Origin: an uncultured Bacteroidota bacterium
Lineage (GTDB): Bacteria; Bacteroidota; Bacteroidia; 2-12-FULL-35-15
Assembly (NCBI GenBank): GCA_903889605.1
Contig: CAISYK010000971.1
Coordinates: 1-8,526 of the forward strand
DNA: 8,526 nt
Direction of reading: 5' to 3'
The number at the start of each line of letters is the position of its first letter. The stretch's first letter is position 1. Below are positions 1 to 7,723 of this stretch, piece after piece. The translations under genes and the position numbers were made by a program. Under the pieces are notes generated by a model. That model was not told the origin of the DNA. It searched no databases and worked only from the letters and a program-made list of their open reading frames with translations.

Positions 1-2050
1 AACAGACAATGCTTCTTTTGTTTATTCCTCAGCAACATATTGCCTGACCGGACCTAATCAAGCTCCTTCCATTACAGGTTTACCGGGAGGTGTTTTTTCA
101 TCAATTCCTCCAGGTCTGTCAATTAATCCATCAACCGGCGTTTTAGATTTAGCAACAAGTTCGCTTGGAGCATATACTCTTTCTTATACCACAAATGGAA
201 CCTGTTCAAATACCAGCTCGATCACTATGACGATTACCAGCAGCACTCTTTTTGCAGAATTCAGTTACCCAAATTCACCCTTCTGTCATAATGCGGGTAA
301 CCCTTATCCAACTTTTGGTGCAGGTGCAAGTGCAGGAACATTTTCGTCTGCTCCAGCCGGTCTAGTATTTATTCATATTAATACAGGCCAGATTAATTTA
401 GGAGCCAGTACCCCAGGTACATACATTGTTACCAACACAATTCCTGCAGGTGGTGGCTGCGCTGCAGTGACAGCAACAAATACAGTTACAATAAATCCTT
501 CTGACAATACTGCATTTTCATATCCTTCTGCGACATACTGCACCTCTGGTAATCCTCAAACTCCAACAATAACAGGTTTGCCTGGAGGGACTTTTATGTC
601 AATTCCTGCTGGTTTGACAATTAATCCAGCAACTGGAGTAATAACTCTTTCAACCAGCACTTTAGGAGTGTATATTCTTTCCTATATAACAAATGGAATT
701 TGTCCTGATACAAATTCTATTACAATGACAATTACTAACACTACACCTTTTGCAAATATTAGTTATCAAGGTTCTCCATTCTGTCAAACCGGGAATAATC
801 CGTATCCAATTTTTGGTCCTGGTGCCAGTGCAGGAACATTTTCGGCAAGCCCTTCAGGTTTGGTATTTGTACATGTAAATACGGGTCAGATTGATTTAGC
901 AGCAAGCGCACCAGGTACATATATAGTTATAAATACTATCCCTATCAGCGGTACTTGCGGAGCAGTTAGTTCATCAACTACAATAGTAATAAATTCTGCA
1001 CCGGCAGCAACAGCAACACCTCCTTCCCAAAATATTTGTAATGGAGGATCGATGTCAATTGCCTTATCCAGTTCAATAGGCGGTACAACTTTTACCTGGA
1101 CAGATATTCAAACAGGTGTTTCAGGAGCAATGCCTGGAACAGGGGCAAGTATTTCACAACCATTAACTTTGACCGGCACAATTCAAGGTAACGCTGTTTA
1201 CACAATAACAGCTAATTCAAATGGTTGTATCGGGGATCCAACAATTGTCCCAATAACTGTTAATCCATTACCAACAGCTGACACCACCGGGGTAATAATT
1301 ACACCTGCAAATTGCGGCAGTGCTTCCGGAATAATATCCGGGGTTGTGATGACTTCAGGGCATAGTCCATTTACTTATCATTGGACAGATTCTTTGAATG
1401 CTGCTGCAGGTTCTAATGCTGATTTGAGTAATGTCGGCCCAGGCAGGTATACACTAACAATTACAGACTCCAATGGCTGTTCAGTTATTGCCGGTCCGTT
1501 TATTGTTCCTGCCACGCCTCCTGTTGTGGCTGCGTTTACTCTGAATCCAATTACAGGTGAGACACCTTTGACTGTCAGCTTTACTAATAACAGCTCTATT
1601 GAAGCAATAAACTATCTATGGCATTTTGGAACTGGAGATTCATCTACTGCCGCAAATCCAACCTATACATATGTTCCGTTAAGTAATTTTACTGTTTGTT
1701 TAACTGCGGATAATGGTTTTGGCTGTTCTGACAGTGCATGCTCCTCAGTAAATGTTTATATTAACTCGGCATTTATTATTCCAAATATATTTACACCTAA
1801 TGATGATGATATCAATGACATATTCAGCGTTGCGGCAATAGGTTTAAAAACATTGGATGCTGAAATATTTAACAGATGGGGAGAAAAGGAATATGAGTGG
1901 CATACTACCAATGGAGGTTGGGATGGCAGGACAGCCAGCGGATTACCTGCTCCTACAGCAACGTATTTTTTCATCATTAAAGCTGAGGGAATAGATGGAA
2001 AAAAATATTTTGAAAAGGGAACTTTCATGTTAATTCGAGGTAATAAATAG
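1..2050 (+). CDS. Large surface protein with Ig-like/SprB/PKD modules and T9SS type B sorting domain (5' partial)
   Basis: The frame is open from base 2, giving 682 visible residues, and the N-terminus lies left of the window. The ATG at 227 sits inside a repeat and is not the start. Domains by visible residue: four Ig-like units (1-332) in A-B-A-B order, each with a YC or FC near its start and a second Cys near its end; another Ig-like domain (about 333-421); an SprB-like repeat (about 422-502, with YHWTDS and YTLTITDSNGCS); a PKD domain (about 505-587, with YLWHFGTGDSST); and the gliding-motility C-terminal domain (588-682, with IIPNIFTPNDDDIND, IFNRWGEKEYE and GGWDGR). That last domain is the T9SS type B signal, so the protein is inferred to be exported and held at or released from the cell surface. 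Such proteins are usually adhesins or gliding-related, but no ligand can be read here. No enzyme motif is visible. Family-level call is firm; specific function is unknown. Confidence 0.9.
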   Translation, partial: TDNASFVYSSATYCLTGPNQAPSITGLPGGVFSSIPPGLSINPSTGVLDLATSSLGAYTLSYTTNGTCSNTSSITMTITSSTLFAEFSYPNSPFCHNAGNPYPTFGAGASAGTFSSAPAGLVFIHINTGQINLGASTPGTYIVTNTIPAGGGCAAVTATNTVTINPSDNTAFSYPSATYCTSGNPQTPTITGLPGGTFMSIPAGLTINPATGVITLSTSTLGVYILSYITNGICPDTNSITMTITNTTPFANISYQGSPFCQTGNNPYPIFGPGASAGTFSASPSGLVFVHVNTGQIDLAASAPGTYIVINTIPISGTCGAVSSSTTIVINSAPAATATPPSQNICNGGSMSIALSSSIGGTTFTWTDIQTGVSGAMPGTGASISQPLTLTGTIQGNAVYTITANSNGCIGDPTIVPITVNPLPTADTTGVIITPANCGSASGIISGVVMTSGHSPFTYHWTDSLNAAAGSNADLSNVGPGRYTLTITDSNGCSVIAGPFIVPATPPVVAAFTLNPITGETPLTVSFTNNSSIEAINYLWHFGTGDSSTAANPTYTYVPLSNFTVCLTADNGFGCSDSACSSVNVYINSAFIIPNIFTPNDDDINDIFSVAAIGLKTLDAEIFNRWGEKEYEWHTTNGGWDGRTASGLPAPTATYFFIIKAEGIDGKKYFEKGTFMLIRGNK
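2..997 (+). repeat. Two in-frame copies of a 498-bp A-B super-repeat
   Basis: Unit A (2-238 and 500-736) shares ITGLPGG, a SIP-GL-INP-TGV core and LSY-TNG-C. Unit B (239-499 and 737-997) shares GASAGTF, SGLVF or AGLVF, and NTGQI. Matching codons lie exactly 498 bp (166 codons) apart; for example the TTT GCA of unit B is at 251 and 749. A and B are themselves distant relatives, so the array probably arose by duplication of an A-B pair. The copies differ at many silent positions, so the duplication is not recent. The array may continue left of the window. Confidence 0.9.
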
Positions 2051-2071
2051 AAATAAGTAATGTATTTCTAT
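2047..2071 (+). terminator. Hairpin overlapping the stop codon
   Basis: A perfect 9-bp inverted repeat (ATAGAAATA, 7-base loop, TATTTCTAT) includes the TAG stop at 2048-2050. It is almost all A-T pairs and has no clean T-run after it, so it is a weak candidate for the end of the upstream transcript. Confidence 0.3.
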
Positions 2072-2382
2072 ATAAGGATAACGAATACGGAAGAAAACAA
2101 CTCAAAATTTATTTGCCCGACTTGGAAAAACGAAAACTATTTTTCAGATTATTTTATTTAGTGAAACAAAATAATGGACCATCCTGCTCACAAGTTTATT
2201 AAGAATAATATATTATTTACCGACAAAAGTTGAACTTCACGACCGTCCAGTGAACTATAACTCAGCAATACAATCATTATATTTTTCTTATTTTATTAAC
2301 GGCTTACATTTCAATTCTTGAAATATTAAAGTAATATTGGTAAAATCTTTATATACTTTTATTAAAATTTATTTCCTATATA
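2051..2382. other. 332-bp intergenic spacer between two T9SS cargo genes
   Basis: There is no convincing gene here. Besides the stop-codon hairpin I see a 6-bp stem GAAAAA/TTTTTC (2125-2130 and 2140-2145) followed by a T-rich stretch, which is a second possible terminator. A broken inverted repeat at 2229-2261 has a perfect TTCAC/GTGAA core (2236-2240 and 2250-2254). The last 80 bases are very AT-rich and hold the candidate promoter of the protease gene. No tRNA, small RNA family or insertion sequence was recognised. Confidence 0.6.
2309..2339 (+). promoter_or_regulatory. Candidate Bacteroidota-type promoter of the M4 protease gene
   Basis: TTTC (2309-2312), a 19-base gap and TAATATTG (2332-2339) approximate TTTG-N19-21-TAnnTTTG, with one mismatch in each box. 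Transcription would begin near 2345, leaving a leader of about 37 bases. A rival -7 box, TACTTTTA at 2354, has no fitting upstream box. No Shine-Dalgarno sequence is visible before the ATG at 2383. Confidence 0.35.
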
Positions 2383-5300
2383 ATGAAAAATAGAATTACG
2401 AGTTTAATAATCATTTTATTTATTGCTAATAGTATTGTTACTAAAGCAAATATATTACAGTTTAAAAATGATGATATTGAAATATATAAACAAAGCGATG
2501 TGTCATCAGTTCCTTCATATTTACAGTTAAAAAAAGGGAAAGAACCTCTATTGAAGGATATAAAACAATGGCTTGTAAAAACATTTAATTTAAATGCAAA
2601 ATTTGATTTTATTTTACTTAGCCAGGAACCAGACCAGTTAGGATATGTTCATTATCGTTATCAGGAAGTATATAACGGCATCCCTATTGAAGGAAGCAGG
2701 TTAGTGGTGCATACAAAAGAAGGATACGTGCATTCAATTAACGGGGTAGTATTTGACGGTATAAATTTATTGGAGACATCTGCGAGAATTAGTGAAAAAG
2801 AAGCTCTGGTTTCCGCGTTAAATCATGTGAAAGCTGATAAATATAAATGGGAATCTCCTGCGGAAGAAAAAAACATTAAAGCTACTACTGGAAGCCTTTC
2901 AGCAACTTATTATCCCAAGGCGAAATTAGTTTATACATTAAAAAAAGGAAAATTGATTAAAAATAATCTATGCTTAGCTTATCAGTTTGATATTTATGCA
3001 ATTAAACCTTTATATAGAGCCTATGTTTATATCGATGCAGTTACAAACAAAATAGTAAATGAAGAAAGCAGAATTCATTTTACAGATATTCCAGGAACCG
3101 CAAATACCAGTTATAGCGGAACACAACCCTTAATATCTGATTCTTATTCTGGGGGGTTTAGATTAAGAGAGTCTGGGCGGGGAAATGGATTAGAAACTTA
3201 TAACCTGCAGCAAGGTACTGATTATGGTGCCTCTGTTGATTTTTTGGATGCAGATAATATATGGAATAACGTTAATGCTCAACAAGATCAATATGCTGCA
3301 GATGCACACTGGGGCACAGAAAAGACTTATGATTTTTATTGGTATAATTTTAATCGAAACAGTATTGACAATAATGGATTTAAGATCATGAGCTACGTTC
3401 ATTATGATACATCTTTTTTCAATGCATTTTGGGATGGTAATGTAATGACTTACGGCGATGGCGGAGGATCAACAGTAGCGACACCCTTGGTTTGTATTGA
3501 TATTATAGGGCATGAAATCACCCATGGATTAACAGAACATACAGCAGGACTGATTTACAACAGTGAATCAGGCGGATTGAATGAATCTTTTAGTGATATA
3601 TTCGGGCAAAGTATTGAATTTTATGCAAAACCTTCTACTGCCAGCTGGTTAATTGGCAATGAAATAGGGTATACAATCCGCAATATGGCTGATCCAAATG
3701 CTTTTAACGACCCTGATACTTATCATGGGTTAAATTGGGATCCTAATGAAGAAGTGCATAACATAAGCGGTGTGCAGAATTTTTGGTTTTATTTATTATC
3801 GACAGGAGGCACTGGGACAAATGATAATGGCGATAATTATAATGTAAGCGGAATTGGAGTAAGCAATGCTGCAAAAATAGCATATAGAAATTTAACAGTT
3901 TATTTAACTCCAAATTCTAATTATACAGATGCAAGATTTTATTCTATTCAATCTGCAATTGATTTGTTTGGCCCTTGTTCACCTGAAGCTGCAGCAACAG
4001 CCAATGCCTGGTATGCAGTTGGTGTAGGAGGGGTATATTCAAATACGGTGCTGAGCGATTTTACCTCTAATAATATAACTTTGTGTTCGGTGCCGGCAAT
4101 AGTTAATTTTGCCAACAGCAGCAGTAATGGTGTAAGTTTTTTATGGAATTTTGGTGATGGCACAACAAGCACGCTGTTCAATCCATCTCATACTTATAAC
4201 AATTTTGGAACATATTCTGTAAAGCTGGTAACATACGGGGGCACTTGCGGCACAGATAGTTTAACAAAAGTTAATTTTATAGATATAAATGCTTCTAACA
4301 TTTGCCCGGTGTCTATTCCAATCACAGGTTCGGTAGTGGTAACGACATGTACCGGACTTTTAGCGGATGATGGAGGAGCTGCGGCAAATTATTCATCCAA
4401 CTCAAATGGAACTGTTACTATTTCACCGCCTGGAGCCACGCAAATTACTCTCAATTTTTCAACTTTTGATTTTGAAGACAGTTATGATTTTTTAAAAATT
4501 TATGCCGGACCAAACACTTCGTTTCCTTTAGTAGGTTCATTCACTGGATCATTATTACCTAGTGGTGGAAATATAATTGTAAACAGCGGATCAATAACAA
4601 TCGAACAAATTTCGGACAGTTATATAGAAAAAGCCGGATTCTCCCTTGATTGGCAATGCGGTTATAATCCAGTTGCGCCTGTGGCTAATTTCACTGCAGA
4701 TTCTACAATTTCATGTTCCGGAAATGTCACCTTTACAGATATGTCATTAAATGGACCTATATCTTGGTTATGGAATTTCGGTGATGGAAATACAAGTACA
4801 TTACAAAATCCTGCACACCATTATCTTATTAATGGGATATACAATGTAAGTTTACAAGCCACCAACGGGGTTGGTTCAAATAGTTATTTAATCAGTAATT
4901 ATATCAACGTAAACAATGCTTTTTGTAATGGAGTAATTATGCCTTCAGGTTCAGGTGCAGGAATCACTCAAACATCATGTGTCGGGGTTTTATACGATGA
5001 CGGCGGAATAGGCGGCAGTTACTCGGATAATACTAATAGTACAATTATAATTTCGCCAGCGGCTGCAACACAAATAACATTAAATTTTTCATTATTTGAT
5101 TTTGAAAACGGGTATGATTTTCTGGAAATATACAGCGGTTCCGTGGTTTCTCCTGGTCAGCTTTTAGGGCATTATACCGGCAATACTCTACCAGGCGGCG
5201 GCACTCTTACATTCTACATTGGTACAATTACTATTTTGCAGCACTCCGATGCCTATGTAGTCGGACAGGGTTTTATTATGGATTGGTCCTGCAGCAATGT

Positions 5301-6216
5301 TCCAATTTACCCTACGGCAACATTTGCCTCTGACTCTACAAATTCCTGTTCCGGTCTTATTCATTTCTATGATCAGTCATCCGGCTCGCCAACAAGCTGG
5401 TTATGGAATTTTGGGGACGGCACAACAAGCATTTTACAGAACCCATTCCGGCAATATACAAGTAATGGTAATTTTAATGTTTCTCTTCAGGCAACAAACG
5501 GTTCCGGATCAAACACTTACAATGCAGTTAATTATATACATGTTAATAGTGCAATATGCAGTGCTGTGTCAATGCCAACAACTGGTTACAGCGCAAATAT
5601 AACATCTTGTACCGGTGTTTTAGCCGATAATGGCGGAATAACTGGTAATTATTCGGATAATACAAATGGTATTATTTCAATTGTTCCTTCCGGGGCAACA
5701 CAGATTACTATAAGTTTTTCTGTATTTGATCTGGAAACTAATTTCGATTCTCTTTTCATATATTCCGGCGCTTCAATAACCAGCCCTTTGATAGGGAGTT
5801 ATACAGGAAATTTGTTACCCGGAAACGGTATACCTTTTATAATAAATGGTAACGCAGTAACGATTAAGCAAACATCAGATTACTCGGTAAATAAAGAAGG
5901 TTTTCAAATGAATTGGAGTTGTAATACAGCTAATGGAATTAAGGATCAAGAAACGCAGCAAAATAATTTTATTATATATCCTAATCCAGCGCATGATGCC
6001 GTTACTATAATGTATTCATCCGAAAATAAAAATAACGTGATAGTCAAGCTATCAGATGCATTGGGCAAAAAGATAACTGATTTTGTTTTAGAAAACCAAA
6101 TTAATCAAATGTCAAAGAAGACAATTGATTTATCTAAATTTACAAATGGAGTATATTTTGTAGAAATCACAGACGGATTGAAGACAATTACCAAAAAATT
6201 TGTATTAATAAAATAA
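2383..6216 (+). CDS. Secreted thermolysin-like (M4) metallopeptidase with three PKD-CUB modules and T9SS type A sorting domain
   Basis: Zinc endopeptidase predicted to cleave proteins outside the cell. A signal peptide (1-22, cut probably after TKA) leads into an FTP/PepSY-type propeptide (about 50-230), which in this family acts as chaperone and inhibitor and is removed on maturation. The catalytic domain (about 235-550) has the full thermolysin set: HEITH (H377, E378, H381), third zinc ligand E401 in GGLNESFSDIFG exactly 20 residues after H381, and H459 in EVHNISG matching the transition-state histidine. Then come PKD1 (557-635), CUB1 (641-760), PKD2 (765-843), CUB2 (848-971), PKD3 (976-1055) and CUB3 (1059-1181), followed by a short linker and the type A tail (1196-1277, with FIIYPNPAHD and FTNGVYFVEI) that directs export by T9SS. 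At 1277 residues it is far longer than a plain M4 enzyme because of these C-terminal modules, which probably bind substrate or surface. The ATG at 2383 is chosen because it directly precedes the signal peptide. No truncation is seen. Confidence 0.96.
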   Translation: MKNRITSLIIILFIANSIVTKANILQFKNDDIEIYKQSDVSSVPSYLQLKKGKEPLLKDIKQWLVKTFNLNAKFDFILLSQEPDQLGYVHYRYQEVYNGIPIEGSRLVVHTKEGYVHSINGVVFDGINLLETSARISEKEALVSALNHVKADKYKWESPAEEKNIKATTGSLSATYYPKAKLVYTLKKGKLIKNNLCLAYQFDIYAIKPLYRAYVYIDAVTNKIVNEESRIHFTDIPGTANTSYSGTQPLISDSYSGGFRLRESGRGNGLETYNLQQGTDYGASVDFLDADNIWNNVNAQQDQYAADAHWGTEKTYDFYWYNFNRNSIDNNGFKIMSYVHYDTSFFNAFWDGNVMTYGDGGGSTVATPLVCIDIIGHEITHGLTEHTAGLIYNSESGGLNESFSDIFGQSIEFYAKPSTASWLIGNEIGYTIRNMADPNAFNDPDTYHGLNWDPNEEVHNISGVQNFWFYLLSTGGTGTNDNGDNYNVSGIGVSNAAKIAYRNLTVYLTPNSNYTDARFYSIQSAIDLFGPCSPEAAATANAWYAVGVGGVYSNTVLSDFTSNNITLCSVPAIVNFANSSSNGVSFLWNFGDGTTSTLFNPSHTYNNFGTYSVKLVTYGGTCGTDSLTKVNFIDINASNICPVSIPITGSVVVTTCTGLLADDGGAAANYSSNSNGTVTISPPGATQITLNFSTFDFEDSYDFLKIYAGPNTSFPLVGSFTGSLLPSGGNIIVNSGSITIEQISDSYIEKAGFSLDWQCGYNPVAPVANFTADSTISCSGNVTFTDMSLNGPISWLWNFGDGNTSTLQNPAHHYLINGIYNVSLQATNGVGSNSYLISNYINVNNAFCNGVIMPSGSGAGITQTSCVGVLYDDGGIGGSYSDNTNSTIIISPAAATQITLNFSLFDFENGYDFLEIYSGSVVSPGQLLGHYTGNTLPGGGTLTFYIGTITILQHSDAYVVGQGFIMDWSCSNVPIYPTATFASDSTNSCSGLIHFYDQSSGSPTSWLWNFGDGTTSILQNPFRQYTSNGNFNVSLQATNGSGSNTYNAVNYIHVNSAICSAVSMPTTGYSANITSCTGVLADNGGITGNYSDNTNGIISIVPSGATQITISFSVFDLETNFDSLFIYSGASITSPLIGSYTGNLLPGNGIPFIINGNAVTIKQTSDYSVNKEGFQMNWSCNTANGIKDQETQQNNFIIYPNPAHDAVTIMYSSENKNNVIVKLSDALGKKITDFVLENQINQMSKKTIDLSKFTNGVYFVEITDGLKTITKKFVLIK
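4051..5922 (+). repeat. Three in-frame PKD-CUB modules, period about 210 codons
   Basis: The PKD core LWNFGDG recurs with its Trp at residues 588, 797 and 1008, and the CUB core TQIT(L/I) begins at 686, 896 and 1106, a spacing of exactly 210 in both steps. Each CUB keeps DDGG or DNGG, a FD-E--(Y/F)D-L-IY-G stretch and an SD before the closing W-C. The DNA copies are well diverged, so this is an old internal duplication. Confidence 0.9.
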
Positions 6217-6232
6217 GGTAATCTAAAATAGA

Positions 6233-6260
6233 GTTATGCAATTAGAGTAATGCATTTAAC
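6233..6260 (+). terminator. Possible terminator hairpin of the protease gene
   Basis: GTTATGCA (6233-6240) pairs with TGCA-TT-TAAC (6251-6260) around a 10-base loop with a two-base bulge, 17 bases after the stop codon. There is no strong T-run after it, so the call is weak. Confidence 0.3.
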
Positions 6261-6296
6261 TATATAATCTGAATTCGATTAATAAATAATATAATA

Positions 6297-6332
6297 GTTG
6301 TGTAAAGCCCAGTAAAATTGGGTCTTTGCAAC
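6297..6332 (+). terminator. Stem-loop GTTG..AAAG-CCCA / TGGG-T-CTTT..CAAC
   Basis: Twelve base pairs form in three blocks: GTTG (6297-6300) with CAAC (6329-6332), AAAG (6304-6307) with CTTT (6324-6327), and CCCA (6308-6311) with TGGG (6319-6322). The loop is 7 bases, with a bulged T and a small internal loop. It could end transcription from either side or belong to the structured island that continues to 6351. Confidence 0.35.
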
Positions 6333-6351
6333 CACGGTCTGAAGACCGCGG
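6332..6351. repeat. GC-rich hairpin, REP-like palindrome
   Basis: CCACGGTC and GACCGCGG pair around a TGAA loop with one A-C mismatch. It directly abuts the preceding stem-loop. Its GC content contrasts with the flanks and it looks like a dispersed intergenic palindrome, but a single copy in this window cannot prove that. Confidence 0.4.
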
Positions 6352-6438
6352 CAGTTATAGATATATGCAAGCCGGATTATTAAAGCTTAAAGATCTCGTT
6401 TTGGTATAAATAAGTTTGGAGATTTGCATTATCCCTGT

Positions 6439-6452
6439 GGTGCGGGGTGCGG
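6439..6452 (+). repeat. Tandem heptamer, GGTGCGG x2
   Basis: Two perfect adjacent copies in an otherwise AT-rich spacer. Too short to assign a role. Confidence 0.5.
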
Positions 6453-6480
6453 TTGGATAAAATAAAATGGGAATTAATTA

Positions 6481-6496
6481 TTCTATTAGTATAGAA
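6481..6496 (-). terminator. AT-rich hairpin after the MORN-repeat gene
   Basis: TTCTAT and ATAGAA form a perfect 6-bp stem with a TAGT loop, 12 bases past the minus-strand stop codon. On the plus strand a T-rich tract follows, so it could serve either direction. The stem is weak because it is nearly all A-T pairs. Confidence 0.3.
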
Positions 6497-6508
6497 CTAT
6501 ATTTTATT

Positions 6509-7723
6509 TTAATCAGATACCGTTTCCGGAATTACTTTTATTCCGTCAAAACGTATTTCAATATCATTTTTAAATATTATAGTCAAAAACAAATATCCGG
6601 TTTCATCATAAAATTTCCAATCGCCTTCTTTAGACCCTCCGGCATATTTACCTATTTGCTGTTCCTTTCCATTGGAATAATAGAAAATCTGCAATCCGTC
6701 AGGTATACCATCAATAAATTTTCCAACAAAACGGAGTTTCCCGTTATCTGTATAATAATGTTTCCACTCTCCATCCCGCTTATCGGCTTTGTATGCCCCC
6801 TCTTCCCTATATCCCTGCAGTTCCAGTATCCATGGTCCCTCTTTCAGACCGTCGATAAATTCTCCTTTAGTAACAACTTTTCCGCTGTCGCTGTATTCTG
6901 TCATTGTACCATCCAGCAAGTTGTCTCTATAATTTTCCTCACGCAGCAAATTCCCTGATTCATAAAACCATTTCCATCCCCCTTGTGCTCTGCCTTTTTT
7001 ATCGTATACGCCTTTCTGCTCAATTTTTTCATTAGGATGATAAAATACCCACTCTCCTATTCGTTTACTATTTACATATTGTCCCAGCGATTTTAACTTT
7101 CCTTCAGGATAATATTCTTTCCAAATACCCTGTTGTCTGCCGGTTGTATCCAGAATACCCTCAGCGGTTAATACTCCGTCGGCATAAATTTTTGCCGCAA
7201 TCACTTTTCCTTCAGGAGAAAATTCACGGTGAATACCTTCGGCAACATCATCTTTATAGGTTCTGGTAAAATGAACCTGCCCATTACTGAAATATTCTGT
7301 TTTTACATCGAGTTTTGCTAATTCTGGTACATTTGTCTGTAATGCTCCATGAACATATTTTGTAGTGTTAAGCAGGCTTCCGGATGACGAATATTCTTTC
7401 AAATAGCCATGCATTTTATCATCATAATAAGTTACTTCTTGCTTTAGTGCGCCTGTCAGGAAAAACTCTTTCCAAACGCCTTGTTTAAGATTTTTTACAT
7501 CTCTGCGGTTTATCTTTTCGTCTTTCTGAATAAAGCCCATTTTGTAGTCAGTAATTGTAATTATGGTGCTGTCGGGGGTAAATTCAAGACCTGTCCCATC
7601 TTCTTTTCCGTTGATAAAAGGAATAGTTTGTTTTATTTTTCCCGCTTTACCTGCAGCTTCAGAAGGCTTATAATAGATAATGGTATTCCCTTGTTTTATA
7701 TCATTTTCAAAATATTCGGACAT
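6509..7723 (-). CDS. MORN/YwqK-type repeat protein, C-terminal part of a frameshifted gene
   Basis: 404 residues from the first ATG at 7723; a TTG at 7729 would add two. Neither is likely to be the natural start, because the matching repeat sequence (ETFDTKERF) continues upstream in frame to about 7756, and an in-frame TAA lies at 7781-7783. The protein is almost wholly a chain of short repeats of the form G-W-K-x-Y-x-x-x-G-x-L-x-x-x-G. Counting from the TTG, clear ones include GVWKEF (84), QGIWKEYY (200), IGEWVFYH (224), GGWKWFYE (250), DGEWKHYY (319) and EGDWKFYD (368), with about a dozen in total. This is the MORN_2 family that databases often name 'YwqK family antitoxin'; nothing here supports a toxin-antitoxin role. 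Alone it lacks a signal peptide, which the upstream frame supplies. Molecular function is unknown. Confidence 0.8.
   Translation of the reverse strand: MSEYFENDIKQGNTIIYYKPSEAAGKAGKIKQTIPFINGKEDGTGLEFTPDSTIITITDYKMGFIQKDEKINRRDVKNLKQGVWKEFFLTGALKQEVTYYDDKMHGYLKEYSSSGSLLNTTKYVHGALQTNVPELAKLDVKTEYFSNGQVHFTRTYKDDVAEGIHREFSPEGKVIAAKIYADGVLTAEGILDTTGRQQGIWKEYYPEGKLKSLGQYVNSKRIGEWVFYHPNEKIEQKGVYDKKGRAQGGWKWFYESGNLLREENYRDNLLDGTMTEYSDSGKVVTKGEFIDGLKEGPWILELQGYREEGAYKADKRDGEWKHYYTDNGKLRFVGKFIDGIPDGLQIFYYSNGKEQQIGKYAGGSKEGDWKFYDETGYLFLTIIFKNDIEIRFDGIKVIPETVSD

Larger units (their letters stand above)
6217..6508. other. 292-bp spacer between convergent genes, hairpin-rich
   Basis: No gene is supported. 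From left to right it holds an imperfect hairpin (6233-6260), two abutting hairpins (6297-6332 and 6332-6351), a tandem heptamer GGTGCGG twice (6439-6452) and an AT hairpin (6481-6496). The stretches around 6332-6353 and 6433-6456 are visibly GC-richer than the surrounding DNA. Confidence 0.6.

Noticed and set aside
2..997. CRISPR or non-coding tandem array
   Set aside because: The 498-bp repeat is in frame, codes for Ig-like domains and varies mainly at silent sites, so it is a protein repeat.
1756..2028. Minus-strand 90-codon open frame
   Set aside because: It is opposite the type B sorting domain, which is conserved in the plus frame.
227..2050. ATG at 227 as the start of the surface-protein gene
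   Set aside because: The frame is open to base 2 and the upstream residues are a complete copy of repeat unit A, so this ATG is internal.
5297..5602. Plus-strand 101-codon open frame inside the protease gene
   Set aside because: It lies in another frame of the PKD3-CUB3 region, whose own frame is clearly coding.
6439..6452. Attachment site or insertion-sequence end
   Set aside because: The tandem heptamer has no matching inverted copy, target duplication or transposase nearby.
6467..6958. Plus-strand 163-codon open frame
   Set aside because: It lies almost wholly opposite the MORN-repeat gene, whose repeats are unmistakable. Its product is a low-complexity hydrophobic sequence with no family resemblance, as expected from an antisense shadow.
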